Source: Pseudomonadota bacterium
Lineage (GTDB): Bacteria; Pseudomonadota; Gammaproteobacteria; Steroidobacterales; Steroidobacteraceae
Assembly (NCBI GenBank): GCA_021847105.1
Contig: JAJZUT010000001.1
Location: forward strand, 372,001-436,000
Reading direction: 5' to 3'
DNA: 64,000 bases
Shown: positions 49,170 to 57,201 of the stretch, in pieces
How positions within the stretch are numbered: the stretch's first letter is position 1
Layout of the letters: every line of letters starts with the position of its first letter
The notes under the pieces: generated by a model
What the model was told of the DNA's origin: nothing
The model's database searches: none
Seen by the model: the letters and a program-made list of their open reading frames with translations, nothing else
Translations under genes and position numbers: made by a program

Positions 49170-50381
49170 ATGTCCATGAAATTCGGCATTGACCGACTGC
49201 TGAGCGAGCCGGCCTTGCGCAAGCCGCTCGCGGGCCGCCGCGTAGCGCTACTGGCGCACCCGGCCTCGGTGACGCGCGGCCTCGTGCACAGCCTCGATGC
49301 GCTTGCCGCGCTCGGGGAGTTGCGTCTCAGCGCGGCCTTCGGCCCGCAGCACGGGTTGCGCGGCGATAAACAGGACAACATGGTGGAGTCACCCGATTTC
49401 ACCGACCCGGTGCATGGCATTCCGATATTCAGCCTGTATGGCAGCGTGCGCCGGCCGACGGCTGCGATGATGGACACGTTCGACGTCCTGTTGGTCGATC
49501 TGCAGGATCTCGGATGCCGCGTGTATACGTTCGTGACCACGCTGCGCTACGTTCTGGAGGCCTGCGCGCAGCATCGCAAGAGCCTCTGGGTGCTCGACCG
49601 GCCTAACCCGATTGGCCGCCCCATCGAAGGGCTGGCGCTACAGCCTGGCGCAGAGAGCTTTGTCGGCGCGGCGCCGATGCCGATGCGCCACGGGATGACA
49701 CTGGGAGAGCTGGCGCGGTGGTTCGTGCACAGCTTGAAGCTGGACGTGGACTGTCAGGTCGTTTCGCTCGAGGGTTGGAATCCGCATGTCGGCCCCGGCT
49801 TCGGTTGGCCGCTGGGGGAGCGTACCTGGGTCAATCCGAGTCCCAACGCGCCGAACCTGTTCATGGCGCGCTGCTACCCGGGCACGGTGATGCTCGAGGG
49901 CACGACGCTATCGGAGGGGCGGGGCACCACCCGGCCGCTCGAACTGTTCGGCGCTCCGGATCTGGATGTTGCGGCCCTGCTCGGTGTGATGCGCGCCCAG
50001 TCTCCCGCCTGGCTGCGCGGCTGCCAGCCGCGGCCCTGTTGGTTCGAGCCGACGTTTCACAAGCACGCCGGGCGGCTTTGCGCCGGCGTGCAGCTGCACG
50101 TGGAGGATCCGGCCCACTACGACCATCGGGCATTCCGCCCGTGGCGCGCGCTGGCCCTCCTTTTCAAGGCCCTGCGCCAGTTGCGGCCGGACTATCCGTT
50201 GTGGCGGGATTTCCCGTATGAATACGAGCACGAGCGCCTGGCGATCGACGTGATCAACGGCGGGGAGGCGCTGCGCCGCTGGGTGGATGATCCGGCCGCC
50301 ACGGCGCAGGATCTCGAGGCGATGGCCGCGGCCGATGAGGCGGTCTGGCAGGGCTCGCGCGAGCCCTTTCTGATATACTGA
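49170..50381 (+). CDS. NamZ-like (DUF1343) exo-beta-N-acetylmuramidase family protein
   Basis: A 403-residue protein of the DUF1343/NamZ family (GH171): [45 protein letters not shown] and [17 protein letters not shown] are all family blocks. Characterised members cut non-reducing MurNAc from cell-wall fragments. No signal peptide is visible, so this one would act in the cytoplasm on recycled muropeptides, unlike the secreted Bacillus enzyme. The ATG at 49170 begins MSMKFG; 49176 is also possible. Confidence 0.88.
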   Translation: MSMKFGIDRLLSEPALRKPLAGRRVALLAHPASVTRGLVHSLDALAALGELRLSAAFGPQHGLRGDKQDNMVESPDFTDPVHGIPIFSLYGSVRRPTAAMMDTFDVLLVDLQDLGCRVYTFVTTLRYVLEACAQHRKSLWVLDRPNPIGRPIEGLALQPGAESFVGAAPMPMRHGMTLGELARWFVHSLKLDVDCQVVSLEGWNPHVGPGFGWPLGERTWVNPSPNAPNLFMARCYPGTVMLEGTTLSEGRGTTRPLELFGAPDLDVAALLGVMRAQSPAWLRGCQPRPCWFEPTFHKHAGRLCAGVQLHVEDPAHYDHRAFRPWRALALLFKALRQLRPDYPLWRDFPYEYEHERLAIDVINGGEALRRWVDDPAATAQDLEAMAAADEAVWQGSREPFLIY

Positions 50382-50424
50382 TAAGATTCAAAGAGTTGTC
50401 GGCCGCGCTTGCGGTCCGGCTCGT

Positions 50425-50456
50425 GCCACGCGGCGGCCTGTAGGCCGCTCCCGCGG
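50425..50456. repeat. REP-like palindrome
   Basis: GCGGCC-TGTA-GGCCGC (50433-50448) is a perfect hairpin flanked by CTCCCGCGG. On the minus strand it reads GGGAGCGGCCTACAGGCCGC, close to the REP elements of pseudomonads and xanthomonads. It sits between the NamZ and ygiQ genes; only one copy was noticed here. Confidence 0.55.
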
Positions 50457-50490
50457 TCCCTCTGCCACCGGCGCCTCGCGCCCTCATGAT

Positions 50491-52635
50491 ATGCACGCCG
50501 CACCTGACATCACCCGCTATCGCAAGCATTGGGCTGCCCGCTTCGGCACCGCGCCATTTCTGCCGATGTCGCGCGCGGAAATGGAGACGCTCGGCTGGGA
50601 CAGCTGCGATGTGATCCTGATCACCGGCGATGCCTACGTCGACCTGCCGAGCTTTGGTATGGCCATTGTCGGACGGGTGCTCGAGGGGCAGGGCTTTCGG
50701 GTCGGCATCATCGCGCAGCCGGACTGGCAGAGCGCCGAGCCGTTCGCCGCGCTCGGCCGGCCCAACCTGTTCTTCGGCATCACCGGCGGCAACATGGACT
50801 CGATGGTGAACCGCTACACGGCCGACCGCCGCCTGCGCAGCGATGATGCCTACACGCCGGGCGGGGAGGGCGGCAGGCGGCCCGACCGCTCGGTCATCGT
50901 CTACGCGCAGCGCGCCCGGGAAGCCTTCAAGGATGTGCCGATCGTGATCGGCGGTATCGAGGCGTCGCTGCGCCGGATCGCGCACTTCGATTACTGGTCG
51001 GAGAAGGTGCGCCGTTCGGTGTTGCTCGATGCCAAGGCGGATCTGCTCGTCTACGGCAGCGGTGAGCGGCAGGTGTGCGAGATTGCGCACCGGCTGGCGG
51101 CCGGGGAATCGATTCATACGCTCACCGACGTTCGCGGCACAGCGTTCGTGCGCAGGACAATCCCCGCGGATTGGATCGAGATCGATTCCACGGAGCTCGA
51201 TACGCCAGGCCCGCTCGCGCCGCCTCCCGATCCCTATGCGATGGAAGCGCCGCGCCCGGCTGAGGCGGGCGCGGCGGTGCACGAGGGCGGAACTGTGGTC
51301 CGGCTGGTGCGCAGGGGTCGTCGTGCCGACCGTGAGCACAGCGTTATCCGCATGCCCTCTTACGAGCAAGTCGCAGCCGATCCGGTGTTATATGCGCACG
51401 CCTCGCGCATCCTGCATCAGGAGGCCAATCCCGGAAATGCCCGAGCGCTCGTGCAGCGTCACGGTGACGTCGACGTCTGGCTGAACGCGCCGCCTCTGCC
51501 GCTGAGCACGGCCGAGCTCGACTGGGTGTACGAACGGCCGTATCAGCGCCGCCCGCACCCGAGCTACGGTGAGGCGAACATTCCCGCGTACAAGATGATC
51601 CGCTTCTCGGTGGCGATCCAGCGCGGCTGTTTCGGTGGCTGTTCGTTCTGCTCGATCACCGAGCACGAAGGACGGGTCATTCAGAGCCGATCCGAGCAGT
51701 CGATTCTGCGCGAAGTCGAGGACATCCGCGACCGTGTGCCGGGCTTCACCGGGGTGATTTCCGATCTCGGCGGACCCACGGCCAACATGTACCGGCTCGC
51801 CTGCCGCAGCGAGGAGATTGAGAGCGCCTGTCGGCGCCCTTCTTGCGTGTATCCGAAGATCTGCTCGAATCTCAACACGGATCACGCGCCGCTCGTGCAC
51901 CTGTACCGCAAAGTGCGCGAGCTGCCCGGCATCCGCAAGGTGTTGATCGCCTCGGGTGTGCGCTACGATCTGGCGGTGGAGTCGCCCGAGTACGTCCGCG
52001 AGCTCGCGCAGCATCACACTGGCGGGTACCTGAAGATTGCCCCGGAGGCGATCTCCGAGGGACCGCTGTCGATGATGATGAAGCCGGGCATCGGCGCCTA
52101 CTATCGCTTCAAGGAGTTGTTCGAGCGCTACTCACGCGAGGCCGGCAAGGAGCAATACCTCATCCCGTACTTTATCGCCGCGCACCCCGGCACCCGCGAC
52201 GAGGACATGCTCGAGCTCGCGCTGTGGCTGAAGCACAATGGCTTTCGCGCCGATCAGGTGCAGGCATTTCTGCCTTCGCCGATGGCGAGCGCGACCGCCA
52301 TGTACCACTCGGGCAAGAACCCGTTGCAGCGCGTGCGCCGCAGCGGGGGCGAGGTGCGTGTGCCGAAGGGCCTGAAAGTCCGCCGGCTGCACAAGGCATT
52401 TCTGCGCTATCACGATCCGGAGAACTGGCCGCTGCTGCGCGAGGCGCTGCGGCGCATGGGTCGGGCCGACCTCATCGGCAGTGGCAAGGCGCAGTTGGTG
52501 CCCGCCTATCAGCCGGCGGGCACGGGCGCGGCGCACGAAGGCCGGCGAGGCCCCCGCGCCGGTGGCGCTGCGGCAAAGCGCGCGGCGCCGTTCCGCACCC
52601 AGCACACGGGTCTGCCGCGCACGCCACGGCGCTGA
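50491..52635 (+). CDS. ygiQ: YgiQ-family radical SAM protein
   Basis: A 714-residue protein. The N-terminal UPF0313 domain ([17 protein letters not shown]) is followed by the radical SAM cluster motif [13 protein letters not shown] (CxxxCxxC) near residue 375 and the YgiQ C-terminal block ([10 protein letters not shown]). The reaction is unknown. The C-terminal 50 residues are Arg/Ala-rich. It is intact, with no intein, unlike the other radical SAM gene in the window. Confidence 0.94.
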   Translation: MHAAPDITRYRKHWAARFGTAPFLPMSRAEMETLGWDSCDVILITGDAYVDLPSFGMAIVGRVLEGQGFRVGIIAQPDWQSAEPFAALGRPNLFFGITGGNMDSMVNRYTADRRLRSDDAYTPGGEGGRRPDRSVIVYAQRAREAFKDVPIVIGGIEASLRRIAHFDYWSEKVRRSVLLDAKADLLVYGSGERQVCEIAHRLAAGESIHTLTDVRGTAFVRRTIPADWIEIDSTELDTPGPLAPPPDPYAMEAPRPAEAGAAVHEGGTVVRLVRRGRRADREHSVIRMPSYEQVAADPVLYAHASRILHQEANPGNARALVQRHGDVDVWLNAPPLPLSTAELDWVYERPYQRRPHPSYGEANIPAYKMIRFSVAIQRGCFGGCSFCSITEHEGRVIQSRSEQSILREVEDIRDRVPGFTGVISDLGGPTANMYRLACRSEEIESACRRPSCVYPKICSNLNTDHAPLVHLYRKVRELPGIRKVLIASGVRYDLAVESPEYVRELAQHHTGGYLKIAPEAISEGPLSMMMKPGIGAYYRFKELFERYSREAGKEQYLIPYFIAAHPGTRDEDMLELALWLKHNGFRADQVQAFLPSPMASATAMYHSGKNPLQRVRRSGGEVRVPKGLKVRRLHKAFLRYHDPENWPLLREALRRMGRADLIGSGKAQLVPAYQPAGTGAAHEGRRGPRAGGAAAKRAAPFRTQHTGLPRTPRR

Positions 52636-52645
52636 GTCCTATCCC

Positions 52646-53371
52646 GTGCCCGTGCCCACCCCCCTCGATCGCCCGGTCTGGGCCACGCTCAACACGTATC
52701 ATGCCGCGGTTGCGACCGGCGGCGCGTTGGCGCGGCGATTTCTGCCTGACTACAACGTGTTCGCCTCACCGTGCGATGAGTCGGAGCCGGCGCTCGCTGC
52801 GCTGACGGCCCTGGTCGGCCCCGCCGAGCGTGTCTGCCTCAATCAGGCGCTGCCGGTGAGCGTTCCGGCGGGTCTGCTCATCGAGAGCGCTCTACAGGGT
52901 GTGCAGATGCTCGCCGGACGCCCCCTCGTCGAGCTGCCCGGCGCCGAGCCGATCGTGGTCCTCAGCGAGGCCGACGCGGCGGAGATGTTCGCGCTCGCGC
53001 AGCTCACCGAGCCGGGGCCGTATGCACCGCGCACGCACACGCTCGGACGCTTCCTCGGCATCCGCATCGATGGACGGCTTGCCGCCATGGCTGGGGAGCG
53101 GTTCCGCTTCCCGGGATACACCGAGGTGAGCGCCGTCTGCACGCATCCGGATTTTCGCGGCAGAGGCTTCGCGCGCCGGTTGACTAGCGCGGTGGCCGCT
53201 GCCATCCAGCGGCGCGGCGAGCAGGCTTTTCTGCACGCCTGGAAGAGCAACACCCCGGCGATCTCGTTGTATCGTTCGCTCGGCTTCGAGATACGCACCG
53301 AGATGAATGTGCGCGTGCTGCGGCGGGCCGAGCGCGGCGCAGCAGATGCCGACAAGGATCCGCGCCGATAA
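52646..53371 (+). CDS. GNAT-family N-acetyltransferase
   Basis: A 241-residue protein. The C-terminal half is a GNAT domain: [20 protein letters not shown] is strand 4 plus the acetyl-CoA pyrophosphate loop (R-G-x-G-x-A), followed by [21 protein letters not shown]. The N-terminal half ([16 protein letters not shown]) matches FR47-type GNAT proteins. Start assigned to GTG at 52646; GTG at 52652 is equally possible. The acceptor substrate is unknown. Confidence 0.87.
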   Translation: MPVPTPLDRPVWATLNTYHAAVATGGALARRFLPDYNVFASPCDESEPALAALTALVGPAERVCLNQALPVSVPAGLLIESALQGVQMLAGRPLVELPGAEPIVVLSEADAAEMFALAQLTEPGPYAPRTHTLGRFLGIRIDGRLAAMAGERFRFPGYTEVSAVCTHPDFRGRGFARRLTSAVAAAIQRRGEQAFLHAWKSNTPAISLYRSLGFEIRTEMNVRVLRRAERGAADADKDPRR

Positions 53372-53725
53372 TGAGGCGAGCGGCGTAGACAACACGGATC
53401 GCCGTGGCTAGCACGCGACGATCACGATCGCCTCGCTGCGCCTCGGCAATGCCTGGCTGAGCACGAGGGCGCATCTGCCGCTACATGCGGTACTGCTGAC
53501 CGGTCCATACGGCCGCTCCGACCGGCCGCTCGCGCTCGGGTCGAGGGCATCGCTGTTTTCCGTTGCGGCCTATCGCGCCCGGGCCGATCCGGACCTGCAG
53601 CCGTTGCCGCGCTGAGCGTACCGGTGGCCGTTCCCGAGCACACGGGGCAGCGCTACGGGAAAGCCACACTGTTGGCGCGGCTTCGTGCAGCTTAAGGTGC
53701 CTTACTCTGGCAGTCTCGCGCAGGT
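53372..53725 (+). other. 354-base region with a possible gene remnant
   Basis: No full gene is present. An open stretch without a start codon runs 53412-53615 and translates with normal-looking coding bias (ASLRLGNAWLSTRAHLPLHA, then a segment ending DPDLQPLPR and TGA), preceded by an in-frame TAG. It may be the tail of a decayed gene; I do not recognise the family. The remaining 110 bases hold no clear signal. Confidence 0.4.
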
Positions 53726-54442
53726 GTGCCCTTGCGATCCAAGCGCTCAGCGTCGCAGCCGGCGCGATCCGTGCGGGCCCGGGTCACCGCCCCGCCCACC
53801 GCACCTCGGCTGCCGCGGCCGCGCGCCGCGGCGCGCAACGAGTTGATTCGTGCACTGCGGCGGCGTCAGACGCTCCGTGCGTTCGACGCGCGAAATCTCT
53901 CGGCCGAGATGCTCTCGGAGCTGCTCTGGGCGGCCTGCGGAGTCAATCGCAAGCGCGGCCCCTTCGGCGGCGTCGGGCGTACGGCCGCCTCGGCCAGCAA
54001 CTCCCAGGAAATTGATCTGTATGTGGTGATGGCCGACGGTACGTACCGGTATGACGCACCGCAGCATCGTCTCGAGCTGGTCGTGCCAAATGATTTGCGG
54101 GTGTTGGCGGTGAGCCGCGGACAGTCCCGGGACGACCCCGGCGTCGCCGCGCCGGTGCGCCTGATTTTTGTGGCGGACACCGAGCGGCTCGTGCACACAC
54201 GCGGGTTCCGGGAGCCGGGTCTGCGCGATCCGGCGGTGCAGCGAGCCTACTATTACGTCGACACCGGCCTGATCGCCGCCAACGTGTATCTGTTTGCCGC
54301 GGCGGCGGGGCTTGCAGTCTGGTTTCACAACTGCGATCGCGAGGCACTCTCGGCCGTGCTGCCACTGCGCGCAACCCAGCGCGTGCTGTTTGCGCAGACG
54401 GTGGGGTATCCCCCGCGGCGCACCCGGCGAGCGCGCCGATGA
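53726..54442 (+). CDS. SagB/ThcOx-type nitroreductase-family protein
   Basis: A 238-residue FMN flavoprotein-fold protein. LIRALRRRQTLRAFDARNLS is the opening FMN-binding helix, followed by LLWAACGVNR, RTAASASNSQEIDLYV and AVWFHNCDRE, all as in small nitroreductase/SagB proteins. The 40-residue N terminus is Arg/Pro-rich with no typical signal peptide. GTG at 53726 is the listed start, but a later start cannot be excluded. Substrate unknown. Confidence 0.78.
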   Translation: MPLRSKRSASQPARSVRARVTAPPTAPRLPRPRAAARNELIRALRRRQTLRAFDARNLSAEMLSELLWAACGVNRKRGPFGGVGRTAASASNSQEIDLYVVMADGTYRYDAPQHRLELVVPNDLRVLAVSRGQSRDDPGVAAPVRLIFVADTERLVHTRGFREPGLRDPAVQRAYYYVDTGLIAANVYLFAAAAGLAVWFHNCDREALSAVLPLRATQRVLFAQTVGYPPRRTRRARR

Positions 54443-54549
54443 GGCGCTTGGCAGGGTCGGGAGTCCGCACCGGCAGCGCACTCGCTCTGACCACGGCATT
54501 TCGATTCGGCGCCGAAGTCTTACACGTTTCGAACGACGAGCCCGATCGC

Positions 54550-54569
54550 CGCCTCGGGGAACCGAGGCG
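54550..54569. terminator. Strong hairpin after the nitroreductase gene
   Basis: CGCCTCGG-GGAA-CCGAGGCG is a perfect 8-bp stem with a GNRA loop. There is no U-run, so it is only a possible terminator or mRNA end protector. Confidence 0.35.
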
Positions 54570-54601
54570 ATCCAGGGTAACGCGATCGTCGCCGCGGCCG
54601 G

Positions 54602-54629
54602 TTGCCCGCCCGTAGCGGGCGAGGATAAT
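54602..54629 (+). promoter_or_regulatory. Possible promoter giving a leaderless nfeD message
   Basis: TTGCCC (54602-54607) and GATAAT (54624-54629) are 16 bases apart, a fair sigma-70 promoter. Transcription would begin at or just before the ATG at 54636, and no ribosome site is visible. A hairpin GCCCGC/GCGGGC (54604-54620) overlaps the spacer and could be an operator. Confidence 0.35.
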
Positions 54630-54635
54630 GGGCCC

Positions 54636-55979
54636 ATGAGAGCCTCGCTCGCTGCGCTGCTCGTCTTGTGCGCCGCGGGGATGGTGGCGGTGCCGGCAGC
54701 GGCGCGTCCCGTCACCGCCCCGGCCGCGGCGCCGACGGTGATCGGACTGCAACTGCGCGGGGCGATCGGGCCGGCGACCGCACGCTACATCGAGCGGGGT
54801 CTCGAGAAGGCGCGGATGCGCGGAGCCCCCTTTGTCATCTTGCGCATCGACACACCCGGCGGTCTCGAGACCTCCATGCGCGGGATCATCAAGGCGATTC
54901 TGGCCGCGCCCATGCCGGTGGTCGGTTACGTAGCGCCGGCGGGGGCGCGGGCCGCGAGCGCCGGCACTTATATTCTCTATGCGTGTTCCGTGGCGGCGAT
55001 GGCGCCGGCCACCAACGTCGGTGCGGCCACGCCGGTGTCGCTAGGCGGCTCAGAGCCGGCTCCGCCGACGGCGCACGACGGCGCCGCCGGGCCGCCGATG
55101 AGTGCCGAGCAACGCAAGATCCTGAACGACTCCATTGCCTATATCCGCGCGCTTGCCGAGCTGCGCGGGCGCAATGCCGCCTGGGCCGAGCAGGCGGTGC
55201 GTGGTGCGGCCAGCCTGCCGGCCGAGGAGGCGCTGCAGGCGCACGTGATCGATCTGATCGCCCCGGATCTGCCGAGCCTGCTCCGTCAGTTGAACGGCCG
55301 CACCGTCACGGTGCACGGCCATGCGCTGACGCTTGCCACGGCGGGGGTGGGGGTGCGCTGGATGCGCCCGGGCTGGCGGACGCGGTTGCTCGCGGACCTC
55401 ACCAATCCCCTGATCGCCTATGGGTTGCTGCTGATCGGCATCTGGGGGTTGATCTTCGAGGGGTTCCACCCTGGCGGCGTGCTCCCCGGGGTGGTTGGGG
55501 TCGTGGCACTGCTGGTGGCGCTATTTGCGTTCCAGCTCCTGCCCACGGACTTCGCCGGACTCGCGCTGATCGGCGTCGGCTCGGCGCTGATGGGCGCGGA
55601 GTTCTTCTTCCCGACTTACGGCTCGCTCGGCATCGGCGGGCTGATCGCCTTCGTGATCGGGTCGCTGGTTTTGTTCGACTCGGGAGTGCCCGGCATGCAC
55701 ATCAGCCGCGCGCTGATCGGGGCCATCGCCTTCGTCGGCGGGCTGGTCATACTCGGGATCGTGTATCTTGGCACCCGGGCCTTGCGCCGCCCGCCGGCTA
55801 CCGGAATTCAGGCCATGGTCGGGGCCATCGTGGCGGCGGATGAGGACATCCAGAGCAGCGGCCGGGTCCGCTACGGCGGGGAGTTGTGGCATGCGGTCGC
55901 CTCGCGCCCTCTGCAGCGGGGCCAGCGGGCACGCATCGTGAAAGTCGAGGGACTGCAGTTGTGGGTCGAGCCGCTGTAA
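54636..55979 (+). CDS. NfeD-family membrane-bound serine protease
   Basis: A 447-residue protein: signal peptide, ClpP-like protease domain (RIDTPGGLETSMRGI, ASAGTYILYA with the likely catalytic Ser), several transmembrane segments at about residues 250-390, and a C-terminal OB-fold NfeD domain. Long-form NfeD cleaves the C-terminal hydrophobic part of stomatin-like partners. The slipin gene follows 25 bases later, the classical NfeD-stomatin pair. Confidence 0.92.
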   Translation: MRASLAALLVLCAAGMVAVPAAARPVTAPAAAPTVIGLQLRGAIGPATARYIERGLEKARMRGAPFVILRIDTPGGLETSMRGIIKAILAAPMPVVGYVAPAGARAASAGTYILYACSVAAMAPATNVGAATPVSLGGSEPAPPTAHDGAAGPPMSAEQRKILNDSIAYIRALAELRGRNAAWAEQAVRGAASLPAEEALQAHVIDLIAPDLPSLLRQLNGRTVTVHGHALTLATAGVGVRWMRPGWRTRLLADLTNPLIAYGLLLIGIWGLIFEGFHPGGVLPGVVGVVALLVALFAFQLLPTDFAGLALIGVGSALMGAEFFFPTYGSLGIGGLIAFVIGSLVLFDSGVPGMHISRALIGAIAFVGGLVILGIVYLGTRALRRPPATGIQAMVGAIVAADEDIQSSGRVRYGGELWHAVASRPLQRGQRARIVKVEGLQLWVEPL

Positions 55980-56004
55980 GGCGCAGCGGCACCGGGAGGG
56001 TCAG

Positions 56005-56766
56005 ATGTCATATTTCCTCATCGTCGTCGTCGTGCTGGTCGCGCTGCTCGTGGTCAGCTCCGTGCGCGTATTGAACGAGTACGAACGTGCAGTCATGTTT
56101 ACGCTCGGGCGTTTCACCGGCATTCGCGGCCCCGGCGTCATCATCCTCTGGCCGGTGATCCAGCGCATGAACAAGGTGGACCTGCGGGTCATCGTGCTCA
56201 ACGTGCCGAAGCAGGACCTCATTACCCGCGACAACGTGTCGGTGAAAGTGAATGCAGTCGTCTACTTCCGCATCGTTGATCCGAGCAAGGCCATCATTCA
56301 GGTGGCCAACGTGTGGGAGGCTACCAGTCAGGTCGCACAGACCACGCTGCGTTCGGTGCTCGGTCAGCATGAGATGGATGATCTGCTTTCCCAGCGCAAC
56401 AAGCTCAACGCCGACATCCAGCAGATCCTTGATGAGAGCACCGAGGCATGGGGGATCAAAGTCGCGAACGTCGAGATCAAAGATGTCGATCTTGACGAGA
56501 GCATGGTGCGCGCCATGGCCCGCCAGGCCGAGGCCGAGCGCAACCGTCGGGCCAAGGTCATCAACGCCGAGGGCGAGCGCCAAGCGGCGCAGACGCTGGT
56601 CGAGGCCGCCAAGGCACTCGCGCAGCAGTCGAGCGCGCTGCAGTTGCGTTATCTGCAAACTCTGGCCGACATCTCGCACGATCGCTCGCAGCTGATCGTG
56701 TTCCCGCTGCCGCTCGATCTGCTCGGGCCGCTGTTGAACCGCGGCGCCCCGCCGCCGCAGGGCTGA
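56005..56766 (+). CDS. Slipin (stomatin/prohibitin-family) membrane protein
   Basis: A 253-residue SPFH protein: an N-terminal membrane hairpin (FLIVVVVLVALLVV), then FTLGRFTGIRGPGVIIL, VSVKVNAVVYFRIVD and a long charged helix (AEAERNRRAKVINAEGE). It forms ring- or cage-like oligomers at membrane microdomains. It is the probable substrate and partner of the upstream NfeD protease. A GGGAGGG ribosome site precedes the ATG. Confidence 0.95.
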   Translation: MSYFLIVVVVLVALLVVSSVRVLNEYERAVMFTLGRFTGIRGPGVIILWPVIQRMNKVDLRVIVLNVPKQDLITRDNVSVKVNAVVYFRIVDPSKAIIQVANVWEATSQVAQTTLRSVLGQHEMDDLLSQRNKLNADIQQILDESTEAWGIKVANVEIKDVDLDESMVRAMARQAEAERNRRAKVINAEGERQAAQTLVEAAKALAQQSSALQLRYLQTLADISHDRSQLIVFPLPLDLLGPLLNRGAPPPQG

Positions 56767-56772
56767 GCGACG

Positions 56773-57192
56773 ATGGCCGAAGGTTCCTCCTATGGGCGGT
56801 TGGCCCTGGTCGCGGGCGCCGCGCTGCTGGCGCTCGCCACGGTTGCCGGCGCGATCGGCGCGCATGCGTTGCCGACGGACTGGTCCTCGCAGCAGGCGCA
56901 CATTTACACGATCGCCGTGCGCTACCAGTTCTACCAGTCCCTCGGTTTGCTCGCGATGGGAGCGTGGTTGAGCACTCGCGATCCGCAGGTGCTGGCCGCG
57001 GCGCAGCAGCGCACGCTGCGCCGCTGTCAGCAGGCGACGCAATCGCTGCTCATCGGTATCGTGTTGTTTTCCGGCAGCCTGTATGCCTTGAGCCTGCAGG
57101 CGCCTCGCTGGGTGGGGTGGCTCACGCCGGCCGGCGGGGTGCTGATGATCGCCGCCTGGTCGGTGTTCGCCGTGGGCGTCTGGCGCAGCTGA
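56773..57192 (+). CDS. DUF423 membrane protein
   Basis: A 139-residue protein with four hydrophobic helices. VAGAIGAHAL near residue 25 and VRYQFYQSLGLLAMG are the DUF423 family marks; SGSLYALSL and LTPAGGVLMIAAW follow. The function of the family is unknown. Six bases after the slipin stop and nine before hrpB, so it lies in the same transcript. Confidence 0.9.
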   Translation: MAEGSSYGRLALVAGAALLALATVAGAIGAHALPTDWSSQQAHIYTIAVRYQFYQSLGLLAMGAWLSTRDPQVLAAAQQRTLRRCQQATQSLLIGIVLFSGSLYALSLQAPRWVGWLTPAGGVLMIAAWSVFAVGVWRS

Positions 57193-57201
57193 GCGCGGAC
57201 C

